Origin: Moritella sp. JT01
GTDB taxonomy: Bacteria; Pseudomonadota; Gammaproteobacteria; Enterobacterales; Moritellaceae
DNA: 64,000 nt
Direction: 5' to 3'
Assembly (NCBI RefSeq): GCF_001574435.1
Contig: NZ_LOCN01000007.1
Span: 349,186-413,185, forward strand
The notes below the pieces were generated by a model. It was not told where the DNA came from. It ran no database searches and was given only the letters and a program-made list of their open reading frames with translations. A program made the translations under genes and the position numbers. Below are positions 57,185-64,000 of the stretch, one piece after another (positions within the stretch are counted from its first letter, which is position 1; each line of letters starts with the position of its first letter).

Positions 57185-57987
57185 TGGGCATTACCTACAC
57201 GTTGCGCAGTGGTCACAGGAAGAGATATTAAGCTTGGTGCAATTTGCTTATTGCCCATTTTGAAGGCTTTGTCGATATCGTTTGTTTGTTCAGAAATAGG
57301 GACCCATTCCTGACGTTGATCATGCCACTGCCAATAACGTTGGCTATCTAAACTGCGCGCAACAAATGCAATACGGCCAAGGTGCAATAGATCAACGGTG
57401 ATCGTGTTATTTGATGAAGCAAGCGTAATTTCGCTTTGGTACACACCCAACTTAGTCCCATAGTCGATTTCGATTTGGTACGCTTCTAAAATACGGCGAT
57501 ATTTCTCTGCATCGCTGACATTCGCCTGACACATCATCGCGTTTAATTTTGCTAATCGCGCTAGGCGTTGTTCTTTTTTAATTGGCTTGCCGGTATTGAT
57601 GATGTCATCTAAACCAGCCAACATTTTGTACATCAAAGGTACTATGCCTTGGCGAGTCGTTTTAATACCTTGCAGTTGTTCGTCTAAGCTATTTAACTCT
57701 TGGTTTTGATTATTTACTAATTTAGCAAGATGATCGCGATATACAGCTAAGTTGTCGACTTCTTCTTGCAGACGCTCTATTTCTGCTTGCATGCTTAAAG
57801 TACGGTCTGCGCTATTATCAATTTTATATTGGCTACTAGCCGCCGTTTTATTCATTTTTTGAGTCAGTGCTTGTGCATGTTCAATCGCTTGCGCACTATC
57901 ATTAGCTTGCGCAAACACGAAAGGACTAAACGTAGCACTGCTCAGTGCAGCCACGAGAACGAGAGAGTAAGATTTATTTAAAAGCAT
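57181..57987 (-). CDS. DUF3450 family periplasmic coiled-coil protein
   Basis: 268 residues with a signal peptide (cleaved near VFAQAND, about 27). A long coiled-coil (about 55-110, IERLQEEVDNLAVYRDHL) precedes a globular part with YQIEIDYGTKLG (about 172) typical of DUF3450. These genes commonly precede TtpC-type ExbB genes; the protein likely assists the TonB2 complex. It is the first of the six-gene TonB2 chain. Confidence 0.9.
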   Translation of the reverse strand: MLLNKSYSLVLVAALSSATFSPFVFAQANDSAQAIEHAQALTQKMNKTAASSQYKIDNSADRTLSMQAEIERLQEEVDNLAVYRDHLAKLVNNQNQELNSLDEQLQGIKTTRQGIVPLMYKMLAGLDDIINTGKPIKKEQRLARLAKLNAMMCQANVSDAEKYRRILEAYQIEIDYGTKLGVYQSEITLASSNNTITVDLLHLGRIAFVARSLDSQRYWQWHDQRQEWVPISEQTNDIDKAFKMGNKQIAPSLISLPVTTAQRVGNAQ

Positions 57988-58030
57988 AATTAATCAACAT
58001 TCGAGTTTAAATTTAAAAGGAATAAAACCA

Positions 58031-58077
58031 CAAAAAGCAATAACCGACATCTATGGAATTAAGAGTCGATTATTGCT
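58031..58077 (-). terminator. Terminator between the TonB-dependent receptor and the TonB2 genes
   Basis: AGCAATAATCGAC pairs with GTCGGTTATTGCT (13 pairs, one wobble, 16-base loop) and is followed on the minus strand by TTTTTGTGGTTTT. Confidence 0.8.
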
Positions 58078-58102
58078 GTTTATGAAGGCTTAGATTATGT
58101 TA

Positions 58103-60178
58103 TTAATAACGTAATTGGATTGAAGCCATATAGTTGCGACCTTCACCAATGATAGTTTTCTTTTGACTACCACCCGCTAGATAATCCGTATCAAACAAGT
58201 TTTCGATGTTGAAACGTAATACTAGGTCCATGTCTTTATCGTAATTAATGGTGTGAGCGATACCAGTATCAAAACGCGTGTAAGCATCTTTCTTATAAGT
58301 ATTCTCTGCATCACCAAAGCGTTCACCAACATAGATAGCACCTAAGTTAACGTCGGTATTGTTAGCAAATGAGTAGCGAGTCCAAACACTTGCTGAAAAC
58401 TCAGGAACATCAGCAGGGCGTTTTCCATCAAGCTCTGGTTTAAGTTCATGATGAATTTCAGCATTTAAATAAGTCATTGAACCGCTAAGTGAAACAGCTT
58501 CAGTTACATAACCCATCGCACTGAATTCAGCACCACGGTGAATTTGTTTACCTGCTTGCGTGGTTTCAGTTACACTGCTACTTATATCTTTTTTAATAAC
58601 AGTATTTTCTTGAGTTATATCAAAAATAGCACCCGATACAAACAGTTGGTTATCCATTAATTCCCATTTCGAACCAAGTTCATACAATGTCCCTTTTACT
58701 GGATCAAGCTCCATACCATTGTTGATATCTTTAGAACTATTAATAGGATCTTTTGGTTCAAAGCTTTCTGAGTAAGTCGCATAAATCGAACCATTCGCTT
58801 TCGGGTGATAAATAAGGCCTAATTTCGGTAATACATTGTTATAAGTATGCTTCTCGTTTACTTCACGGTCAAAACGTAAACCAGCAAGTACTTGCCATTG
58901 ATCGTTAATCGTTGCCATATCCTGTACATAAATACCGTATGAATCACGTTCAGTTATTGATTTAGTCTTATCATTTTCAGCATTTGTACCACTTGGCTTG
59001 TCAAATGGCTGACCAACAACACCAGTCAAATCATCACTACTTTCACTTAATTTTGAATAGTAGTAACCTAACCAGTTTGCACCAATTAATGTTTGGTGTT
59101 GCATACCAAATGCATCGAATTCACCGACAAAGTCAATAAATGCAGTATTAAATACCCAATGATCAAGGCGGTCGTATACTTGATAAGTTACTTTACCAGT
59201 TGTCGGGTCATAACTTTTTGGGTTAGTAAAACTTTCTGTATCACGGCGTCTAAAATCTTGGTTGTTATAACCTAATTTCATGTTCCAGTTGTCAGATAGC
59301 TGTGCAGCAATATCAAAACCAACATTCTCAACGTCATTTTCAATGGTTGACCACTGTGCATCCCAGATGTGCTCTTCACCAAGTACAGGCTTTCCATCTT
59401 TAATATAAGCACCTGAATCAACACTGCCGTTATCGTTAGTACGATCGTAATGCACAGATACGGTTACTTTGTCATTTAAGTCGTAATCAACAAACAAACC
59501 ACCAACAAAACGTTCTGTCGATGGTGTACTACCATCGCCATATGTACGCCATGAATCGTAGCTTTGCTTAGATACAATCGCACGGGCACGTAATGTTTGG
59601 TCATCATTCAATGAACCACTTACATCAGCAGTAGTACGAGAATCATTGTTAGACCCTAAATCTTGGCTAATATTAATTTGGGTTTCGTAAGTTGGCTTTT
59701 TAGCCACCATGTTCACTAGACCGCCTGGCGCTGATTTACCGTAAAGTAGACCTGCAGGGCCTTTTAATACTTCAACACGTTCTAGTAATTCAATAGGTTG
59801 ACGGTAATGCGACCAATGCTGCTTACCGTCACGCAAGAAGCCACTGCTACTTTGTAAATCAAAACCACGTAGCTTGAACGATTCACGGTTACGGCTTACA
59901 CCACCAGCAGAAATACTTGAATCATTTTTAAGTACGTTACCTAGTGTGCTTGCTCTTTGCTCATCAATTAGCTGCTCATCAATAACCGTTACTTGCCCTG
60001 GAGTTTCAAGCTGAGTCGCTTCAACACGCATTGCAGTACTATTTGTATCAACTTTATAACCATAATCACGACCTACAACTTCCATGTGCTCATCTGTTTC
60101 TACCGTTTCAGTAGAGTAAGCACTTGGCGCTGCAAGTACTGTCGCTATTACGACAGCTAATCGAGTTTTACAAAACAT
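58103..60178 (-). CDS. TonB-dependent siderophore receptor
   Basis: 691 residues. A signal peptide (cleaved near AYSTETV, about 23) precedes a short N-terminal segment, a plug domain (about 50-160: VIDEQLIDEQRAS, LRGFDLQSS, RVEVLKGPAGLLYG) and a 22-strand barrel ending in MASIQLRY, with the terminal aromatic. The plug and barrel layout matches ferric siderophore receptors of the FhuA/FoxA/ferrichrome-pyoverdine group. The ligand cannot be named. The Fur box at 60263-60277 and the TonB2 genes downstream fit iron uptake. Confidence 0.93.
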   Translation of the reverse strand: MFCKTRLAVVIATVLAAPSAYSTETVETDEHMEVVGRDYGYKVDTNSTAMRVEATQLETPGQVTVIDEQLIDEQRASTLGNVLKNDSSISAGGVSRNRESFKLRGFDLQSSSGFLRDGKQHWSHYRQPIELLERVEVLKGPAGLLYGKSAPGGLVNMVAKKPTYETQINISQDLGSNNDSRTTADVSGSLNDDQTLRARAIVSKQSYDSWRTYGDGSTPSTERFVGGLFVDYDLNDKVTVSVHYDRTNDNGSVDSGAYIKDGKPVLGEEHIWDAQWSTIENDVENVGFDIAAQLSDNWNMKLGYNNQDFRRRDTESFTNPKSYDPTTGKVTYQVYDRLDHWVFNTAFIDFVGEFDAFGMQHQTLIGANWLGYYYSKLSESSDDLTGVVGQPFDKPSGTNAENDKTKSITERDSYGIYVQDMATINDQWQVLAGLRFDREVNEKHTYNNVLPKLGLIYHPKANGSIYATYSESFEPKDPINSSKDINNGMELDPVKGTLYELGSKWELMDNQLFVSGAIFDITQENTVIKKDISSSVTETTQAGKQIHRGAEFSAMGYVTEAVSLSGSMTYLNAEIHHELKPELDGKRPADVPEFSASVWTRYSFANNTDVNLGAIYVGERFGDAENTYKKDAYTRFDTGIAHTINYDKDMDLVLRFNIENLFDTDYLAGGSQKKTIIGEGRNYMASIQLRY

Positions 60179-60262
60179 ATTCCGTTATCTCCGATTCATT
60201 TTTTCATTAATTTAAATTTCACGCCTACTGCGGTAGGTCGATTTGATGAACAGGATTCTAAT

Positions 60263-60277
60263 TGATAATCATTACCA
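60263..60277. promoter_or_regulatory. Fur box of the siderophore receptor gene
   Basis: TGATAATCATTACCA matches the 7-1-7 Fur core TGATAATCATTATCA at 14 of 15 positions. It lies 85 bases upstream of the receptor start. Confidence 0.8.
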
Positions 60278-60366
60278 TTTTCATCAAATTTACATTCTTT
60301 GCATTTGTAGCGAATGTAAACATGAATGAAACAAATAAACAGGATACTTATTAACCAGTGGCGCAC

Positions 60367-60401
60367 ATAAAAACGGCTTATTTCAATATAAAATAAGCCG
60401 T
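60367..60401 (-). terminator. Terminator of the two-component operon
   Basis: ACGGCTTATTT/AAATAAGCCGT, a perfect 11-pair stem with a seven-base loop, followed on the minus strand by five T. It separates the sensor gene from the receptor gene. Confidence 0.9.
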
Positions 60402-60430
60402 ATTCATAAAACTTTAGTGATTAATAGCTA

Positions 60431-61828
60431 TTATTGGATAGGGAAACGTAATTTTACCGTGACGCCATTATTTACATTTAGTTCCGCAATGGCTTCGCCG
60501 CGCATGATAAGCATTGCTTCCTTTACAATCGCAAGTCCAAGTCCGTAACCACCAGACTGTTTATTTCTCGCTTGTTCAATACGTACAAACGGATCAAAAA
60601 CACGGCCTAGTTGCTGTGCAGGTATACCGATGCCATCGTCAGCGATAACAACCTCTACATATTGGTCTTGTTGACTAACAGTTAATACGATAGCAGCATT
60701 ATCCCCCGCATACTTAATCGCATTATCAAGCACATTTTTTATCGATCTTAAACATAAGCGACTATCAGCAAGTACCATAGGCGTCGTATTATCCAGCTCG
60801 ACTTGCAGTGATTGTTGTGGTTTTAAATCCATTTCATTCTGCATCACCTGGATCTGACACAAGGATTCAAGCTGTGTTGGCACCAAGTTAACCGATACGT
60901 TTTCATGCCCTAAGCGACTAAACTCCAGAATCTCACTGACAAGGTTATTCATTTCAGCTGATTCATTATCCAGTTTATCTAATAAATCACCGACCTCATC
61001 AGGACAACGTTTACGTAATAAATGCAAGATCAAACTATGCCTTGCGAGTGGCGTTCTTAATTCATGAGAGACGTCGGTAATGAGCTTTTTCTGTTTACCA
61101 ATTAAATGATTAATATGTTCAGCCATATCATCCAGATCTTGCGCAAGCTGATTAAACTCGGTCACGCTATTACCCACTTTATGAGATGCCCGAATGCTAA
61201 AATCTCCTTCAGCAAGGCCGCGACTAGCCGCTTGTAAACGATGTAACGGTTGTTGTAAATGCCGCGCGAGTAATAATGAAAATATAACCAGCAATATACT
61301 AGTGATGATAAATTGGATGGCCGCAAAGTAATAAGGGAAGTTATGTGCCGGATGTTGCTTATCGGAAAACTGAACGATTAACTGATAGCCTGGTCGCAAG
61401 GGTAATGCAATAACAGGCTTATTCACTTTATTCTCTAAAATTGTATCAAGCGGACGAATATAACGTAACTTAAACTTAAAATGTGGGTGCATAACACGCG
61501 TACTCACTTCTTCAAGATCATCACTAAGTACAAATAAATAGCTTGATTGTGCCTCTTCCCATTCTGCAAGTTTATTGCGATCGATATTCCCTTCACTGTC
61601 TTTATTGTCAAGTAATCGGTTAGCCTGCTCAGCAAGATCCAACATTTCAGTTTTAACCGTTGCAGGCAGATGCAACAGCACGCGAACCAACGCCATTTCA
61701 GCGATACTCTGTAGACTGAGAATTAAGACAAGGGTAATCGCAAAATAGCTAAATAATCGAAATGCCAATCCTTGGCGATCACCTAAAAAAAACAATTTCT
61801 TTGCCGTTTTGATACACTCTAGACTCAT
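60431..61828 (-). CDS. Sensor histidine kinase, CpxA-like
   Basis: 465 residues. Two membrane segments (about 22-45 and 165-186) frame a periplasmic sensor part of about 120 residues. A HAMP domain (about 187-240), the phospho-acceptor His in DVSHELRTPLAR (about 253), then N-box DNAIKYAG (about 369), DDGIGIP and GGYGLGLAIV (about 428) follow. The kinase core and the partner regulator resemble the CpxA/CpxR envelope-stress pair, but the sensor domain is not clearly that of CpxA. The start overlaps the regulator stop (ATGA). Confidence 0.92.
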   Translation of the reverse strand: MSLECIKTAKKLFFLGDRQGLAFRLFSYFAITLVLILSLQSIAEMALVRVLLHLPATVKTEMLDLAEQANRLLDNKDSEGNIDRNKLAEWEEAQSSYLFVLSDDLEEVSTRVMHPHFKFKLRYIRPLDTILENKVNKPVIALPLRPGYQLIVQFSDKQHPAHNFPYYFAAIQFIITSILLVIFSLLLARHLQQPLHRLQAASRGLAEGDFSIRASHKVGNSVTEFNQLAQDLDDMAEHINHLIGKQKKLITDVSHELRTPLARHSLILHLLRKRCPDEVGDLLDKLDNESAEMNNLVSEILEFSRLGHENVSVNLVPTQLESLCQIQVMQNEMDLKPQQSLQVELDNTTPMVLADSRLCLRSIKNVLDNAIKYAGDNAAIVLTVSQQDQYVEVVIADDGIGIPAQQLGRVFDPFVRIEQARNKQSGGYGLGLAIVKEAMLIMRGEAIAELNVNNGVTVKLRFPIQ

Positions 61829-62496
61829 ATCGCCATACTGCCGACGTGTTCAAAAAAGCTATAACCTTTGCCGCGTACCGTTTTAATATGTAATTTAGAC
61901 AGACCAGATTGCACCATTTTTCGGCGAATATTACTAATGTGCATATCCAAATTACGATCAAATGGGCATAAATCTTTCTTTAATACTTGTTTTTGCAATT
62001 CACCTTTCGATACCACAATTTCATGGCGTGACACGAGGTACTCAAGTAATTCAGCTTCTGTACCAGTCAGTGATAGACGTGATAGTTGTGTGAGGATTGA
62101 ACTTTCACCACCCAGGTTTTGTCTTTGCTTTTCTAAACCAACACGACGTAACATCACTTGAATACGCGTTAATAATTCAGGTACATGATAAGGTTTCGCA
62201 ATATATTGATCTGCACCGGCTTGCAAGCAATCAAGCATTGCCGTTTCATCCGCTAATGCAGTCAACATTAGAATAGGTGTAGCAAAGCGCTGGCAGATAC
62301 GTCTTGCCACTTGCAAACCATTAATATTGGGAAGCATGACATCGAGTAATACGAGGTCAACAGGGTGAGACTGTATGTAATCGAGCGCGGTTTCACCGCA
62401 ATGCACACTGTGCACCTGATAACCATCTTCCATTAAAACTTCAGTGAGTAATTCACACAGTTGTATATCATCATCCACGATGAGAATTTGCGACAC
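61825..62496 (-). CDS. OmpR/CpxR-family response regulator
   Basis: 223 residues from GTG 62496, which starts MSQILIVDDDIQL; AAGGTG lies upstream. A longer frame to 62577 has a hydrophobic tail that no receiver domain carries. The receiver domain has the acidic pair DDD and the phospho-Asp in LVLLDVMLP (about residue 51), and the C-terminal winged helix has FDRNLDMHISNIRRKM (about 187), the CpxR-type recognition region. It probably drives its own operon and perhaps envelope genes. Confidence 0.92.
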   Translation of the reverse strand: MSQILIVDDDIQLCELLTEVLMEDGYQVHSVHCGETALDYIQSHPVDLVLLDVMLPNINGLQVARRICQRFATPILMLTALADETAMLDCLQAGADQYIAKPYHVPELLTRIQVMLRRVGLEKQRQNLGGESSILTQLSRLSLTGTEAELLEYLVSRHEIVVSKGELQKQVLKKDLCPFDRNLDMHISNIRRKMVQSGLSKLHIKTVRGKGYSFFEHVGSMAI

Positions 62497-62724
62497 AGTT
62501 AAAAACACCTTAATAGTAACAATTCGTATTAGTATTTTAATGAAGAACAGACTGAAGTACAACACACATTCAACCACGTTTGATTAAGATCAACACCATA
62601 AAAAGCACATTGTTGCTATTTAACTATAATTTATCAGGCTATTTCATTAATTTTAAACTAGATTTGTAGGGGGCAGCTACAGACATTTGCTAGTTTGCAA
62701 ATATACATAAAATATGGATATATA

Positions 62725-63075
62725 ATGTTTAGTGTAAAAAAAGACCTATCGTTAAAAGTTAGCCGTGGACACACACGCTTTCACTATTGGGATCAATTTC
62801 CCATCTTGTATGTGAGTAAGTTAGGGCTCTTTGATTTTTTTAAAATACCCATTGAAGTACAAAACATATCGCAATCGGGATTACTGGCAAAAGTAAAAAC
62901 AAAAAGAAGATTCACTGTAGATGAAAACTTAATTATGGAGTTTAATAACTATTTTACTGACGTAATCAAAACAACAATAGTGCGATGGGATCCAGAGCAA
63001 GATTTACTTGCTATTAAATTCAGCAGGGAAATAAAATTAATAGAACGCATCGCACTGAGGTGTAATATCGATTAA
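62725..63075 (+). CDS. PilZ-like domain protein
   Basis: 116 residues from ATG 62725 (MFSVKKDLSLKVSRGHTR). A segment VQNISQSGLLAKV near 44 fits the second PilZ motif ([DN]xSxxG), and the beta-rich remainder fits the fold, but the RxxxR c-di-GMP motif is not clear: only scattered Arg residues precede it. It may be a divergent or non-binding PilZ. It is convergent with, and overlaps by four bases, the META lipoprotein gene. Confidence 0.6.
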   Translation: MFSVKKDLSLKVSRGHTRFHYWDQFPILYVSKLGLFDFFKIPIEVQNISQSGLLAKVKTKRRFTVDENLIMEFNNYFTDVIKTTIVRWDPEQDLLAIKFSREIKLIERIALRCNID

Positions 63076-63851
63076 TCCCAATCTTCGGCAACAAACTGGA
63101 TCATCAATTCATCATTTAGATACATATTTAAAAATGGCCATTGCACTTGAATGGCGTTCACAACACCAAGTGCTTGCTGTAATTTTTGCTCAACAGCATT
63201 CGCATTTGGATCTGCACAAGCCATTAGCGTTGAACCGACAGGCCCTAATTTTAATAAGGCATTCTGCAATTTTTCATCTTCAAATAAATGCTGTACCTGA
63301 CCAAACATATTATTACAGCCAGAGAAGCCAGAAAAACGATCACCAGAAATAGTAATATTAGCGGGTTGCTCAAGCATTAATGGATTAACGCCATCCAAAC
63401 CAACAAGTTGTTTAAGATTCCACTTTCGGTTTTCCGTTAACATGGTATTGGGCGCATAATGACGTGGGGTTTTATCTACCTCGGATATCAATGTATACGA
63501 TAAACTTGACGCGTCCGCAGGCGGATTTCCCACTTCTGACGTCACCACAGACAACTTATAAAAAGAGCCAGGTACAAATTCAAAACCAGCAATATCGTTA
63601 TAAAACAATTGCCACTCACTGGCCTTACCATCAATCACTTGATTAACAACCAGACACTGCATAGGCACAATACCCTGACAGGCGACGCGTTCGGGGGCAA
63701 CCCAGTACGTTTCATTTGTCGTTATTTCACTATTTTCAACATCGCCGCTCGTATCAACCGCAGCACTGCTATCACTTGTACTCGAACACCCAATAAGTAA
63801 TCCGCTTAATATTCCCGTTAATAATAACGATGCTGGCAATTTAAATTTCAT
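63072..63851 (-). CDS. DUF4377/META-domain lipoprotein
   Basis: 259 residues from ATG 63851. The signal ends in lipobox LIGC (MKFKLPASLLLTGILSGLLI then GC), so lipidation is expected. Residues about 45-125 read YWVAPERVACQGIVPMQCLVV, the DUF4377 opening with its paired cysteines. Residues about 130-259 form a META/HslJ domain (WNLKQLVG, FSGFSGCNNMFGQ, STLMACADP). HslJ-like proteins are linked to heat and novobiocin tolerance; this combination is common in marine bacteria. The function is unproven. Confidence 0.88.
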   Translation of the reverse strand: MKFKLPASLLLTGILSGLLIGCSSTSDSSAAVDTSGDVENSEITTNETYWVAPERVACQGIVPMQCLVVNQVIDGKASEWQLFYNDIAGFEFVPGSFYKLSVVTSEVGNPPADASSLSYTLISEVDKTPRHYAPNTMLTENRKWNLKQLVGLDGVNPLMLEQPANITISGDRFSGFSGCNNMFGQVQHLFEDEKLQNALLKLGPVGSTLMACADPNANAVEQKLQQALGVVNAIQVQWPFLNMYLNDELMIQFVAEDWD

Positions 63852-64000
63852 ATTGATAAACCTTTTCCCGTTTTCCACTAAACTTAGTACTTGAATTCAA
63901 GTGTAAATAACAACTGGTTTCAACTCGTTGCCAAGCCCTAAGGATTGTTATGCATCCACTCTCGCACCCGTTCATAAGACTGTGTGTTTTCTGCTATTTA
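63852..64000. other. Right edge of the window, no gene resolved
   Basis: 149 bases upstream of the META lipoprotein. It holds that gene's promoter on the minus strand. No frame is open across it. Confidence 0.5.

Noticed and set aside
63938-64000. Minus-strand reading ending AENTQSYERVREWMHNNP then stop, resembling a gene end
   Set aside because: A TAA occurs in the same frame at 64000-63998, so only 19 codons are open; no gene can be supported.

Overview
The window reads as one contiguous piece of a bacterial chromosome, AT-rich by eye, from a marine gammaproteobacterium. Three things point there: the yejK/yejL/yejM neighbourhood, the close resemblance of AroG, FolE, YciU, Gsk and YejM to enteric and Vibrio proteins, and a TonB2-type operon (DUF3450, a long TtpC-like ExbB, ExbB, ExbD, TonB, TPR) of the kind known from Vibrio, Shewanella and Moritella relatives. 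Moritella or a close relative is my best guess, from recollection of gene content only. I saw no tRNA, rRNA, insertion sequence, prophage or CRISPR array.

Layout. 1-8 kb: end of a Dabb protein gene, a beta-propeller 'choice-of-anchor I' protein, a phasin, an unknown gene, yejK, divergent yejL-yejM, and a PPP-type phosphatase. 8-17 kb: a GMC oxidoreductase with a cysteine cluster, a GIY-YIG protein, dacB, gsk, an unknown gene, an acyl-CoA desaturase, an LpxL-family acyltransferase and the GTPase rbgA. 17.3-22.2 kb: an RND efflux operon (adaptor, pump, and a frameshifted third gene) lying between intact rbgA and a shredded second copy of rbgA; this is the clearest sign of past transfer or rearrangement. 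22.2-37 kb: mostly core metabolism (aroG, yciU, argA, hemH, adk, htpG, glutathione peroxidase, rnb, folE, moeA-moeB). 38-48 kb: acyl-CoA-binding protein, a cold-shock protein with a long leader, can, nhaA, zwf-pgl, a lone prepilin, a GST, udp with a CRP site, and an EEP hydrolase. 48-50.7 kb: a Ca2+/Na+ antiporter gene behind a structured leader that resembles the yybP-ykoY manganese riboswitch, and a sterol-desaturase-family hydroxylase. 50.8-60.3 kb: a PKD-repeat lipoprotein with a small secreted partner, then the TonB2 operon and a Fur-box-controlled TonB-dependent receptor. 60.4-64 kb: a CpxAR-like two-component pair, a PilZ-like protein and a DUF4377/META lipoprotein.

How the genes work together. 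The receptor (58103-60178) and the TonB2 genes (52823-57987) should together import a ferric siderophore, with iron control through a Fur box; a terminator between receptor and energy genes probably sets their expression ratio. zwf and pgl form an operon for the entry into the pentose phosphate or Entner-Doudoroff route. moeA-moeB (molybdenum cofactor) and folE (pterin) are divergently transcribed. yejM, the LpxL-family enzyme, the desaturase and the acyl-CoA-binding protein all concern envelope or membrane lipid.

I did not find an obviously new multi-gene system. The best leads are the antiporter leader RNA, the RND island with its two decayed genes, the PKD lipoprotein pair, and the receptor/TonB2 terminator arrangement. 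All coordinates and motifs were read by eye; no similarity search or folding program was run.
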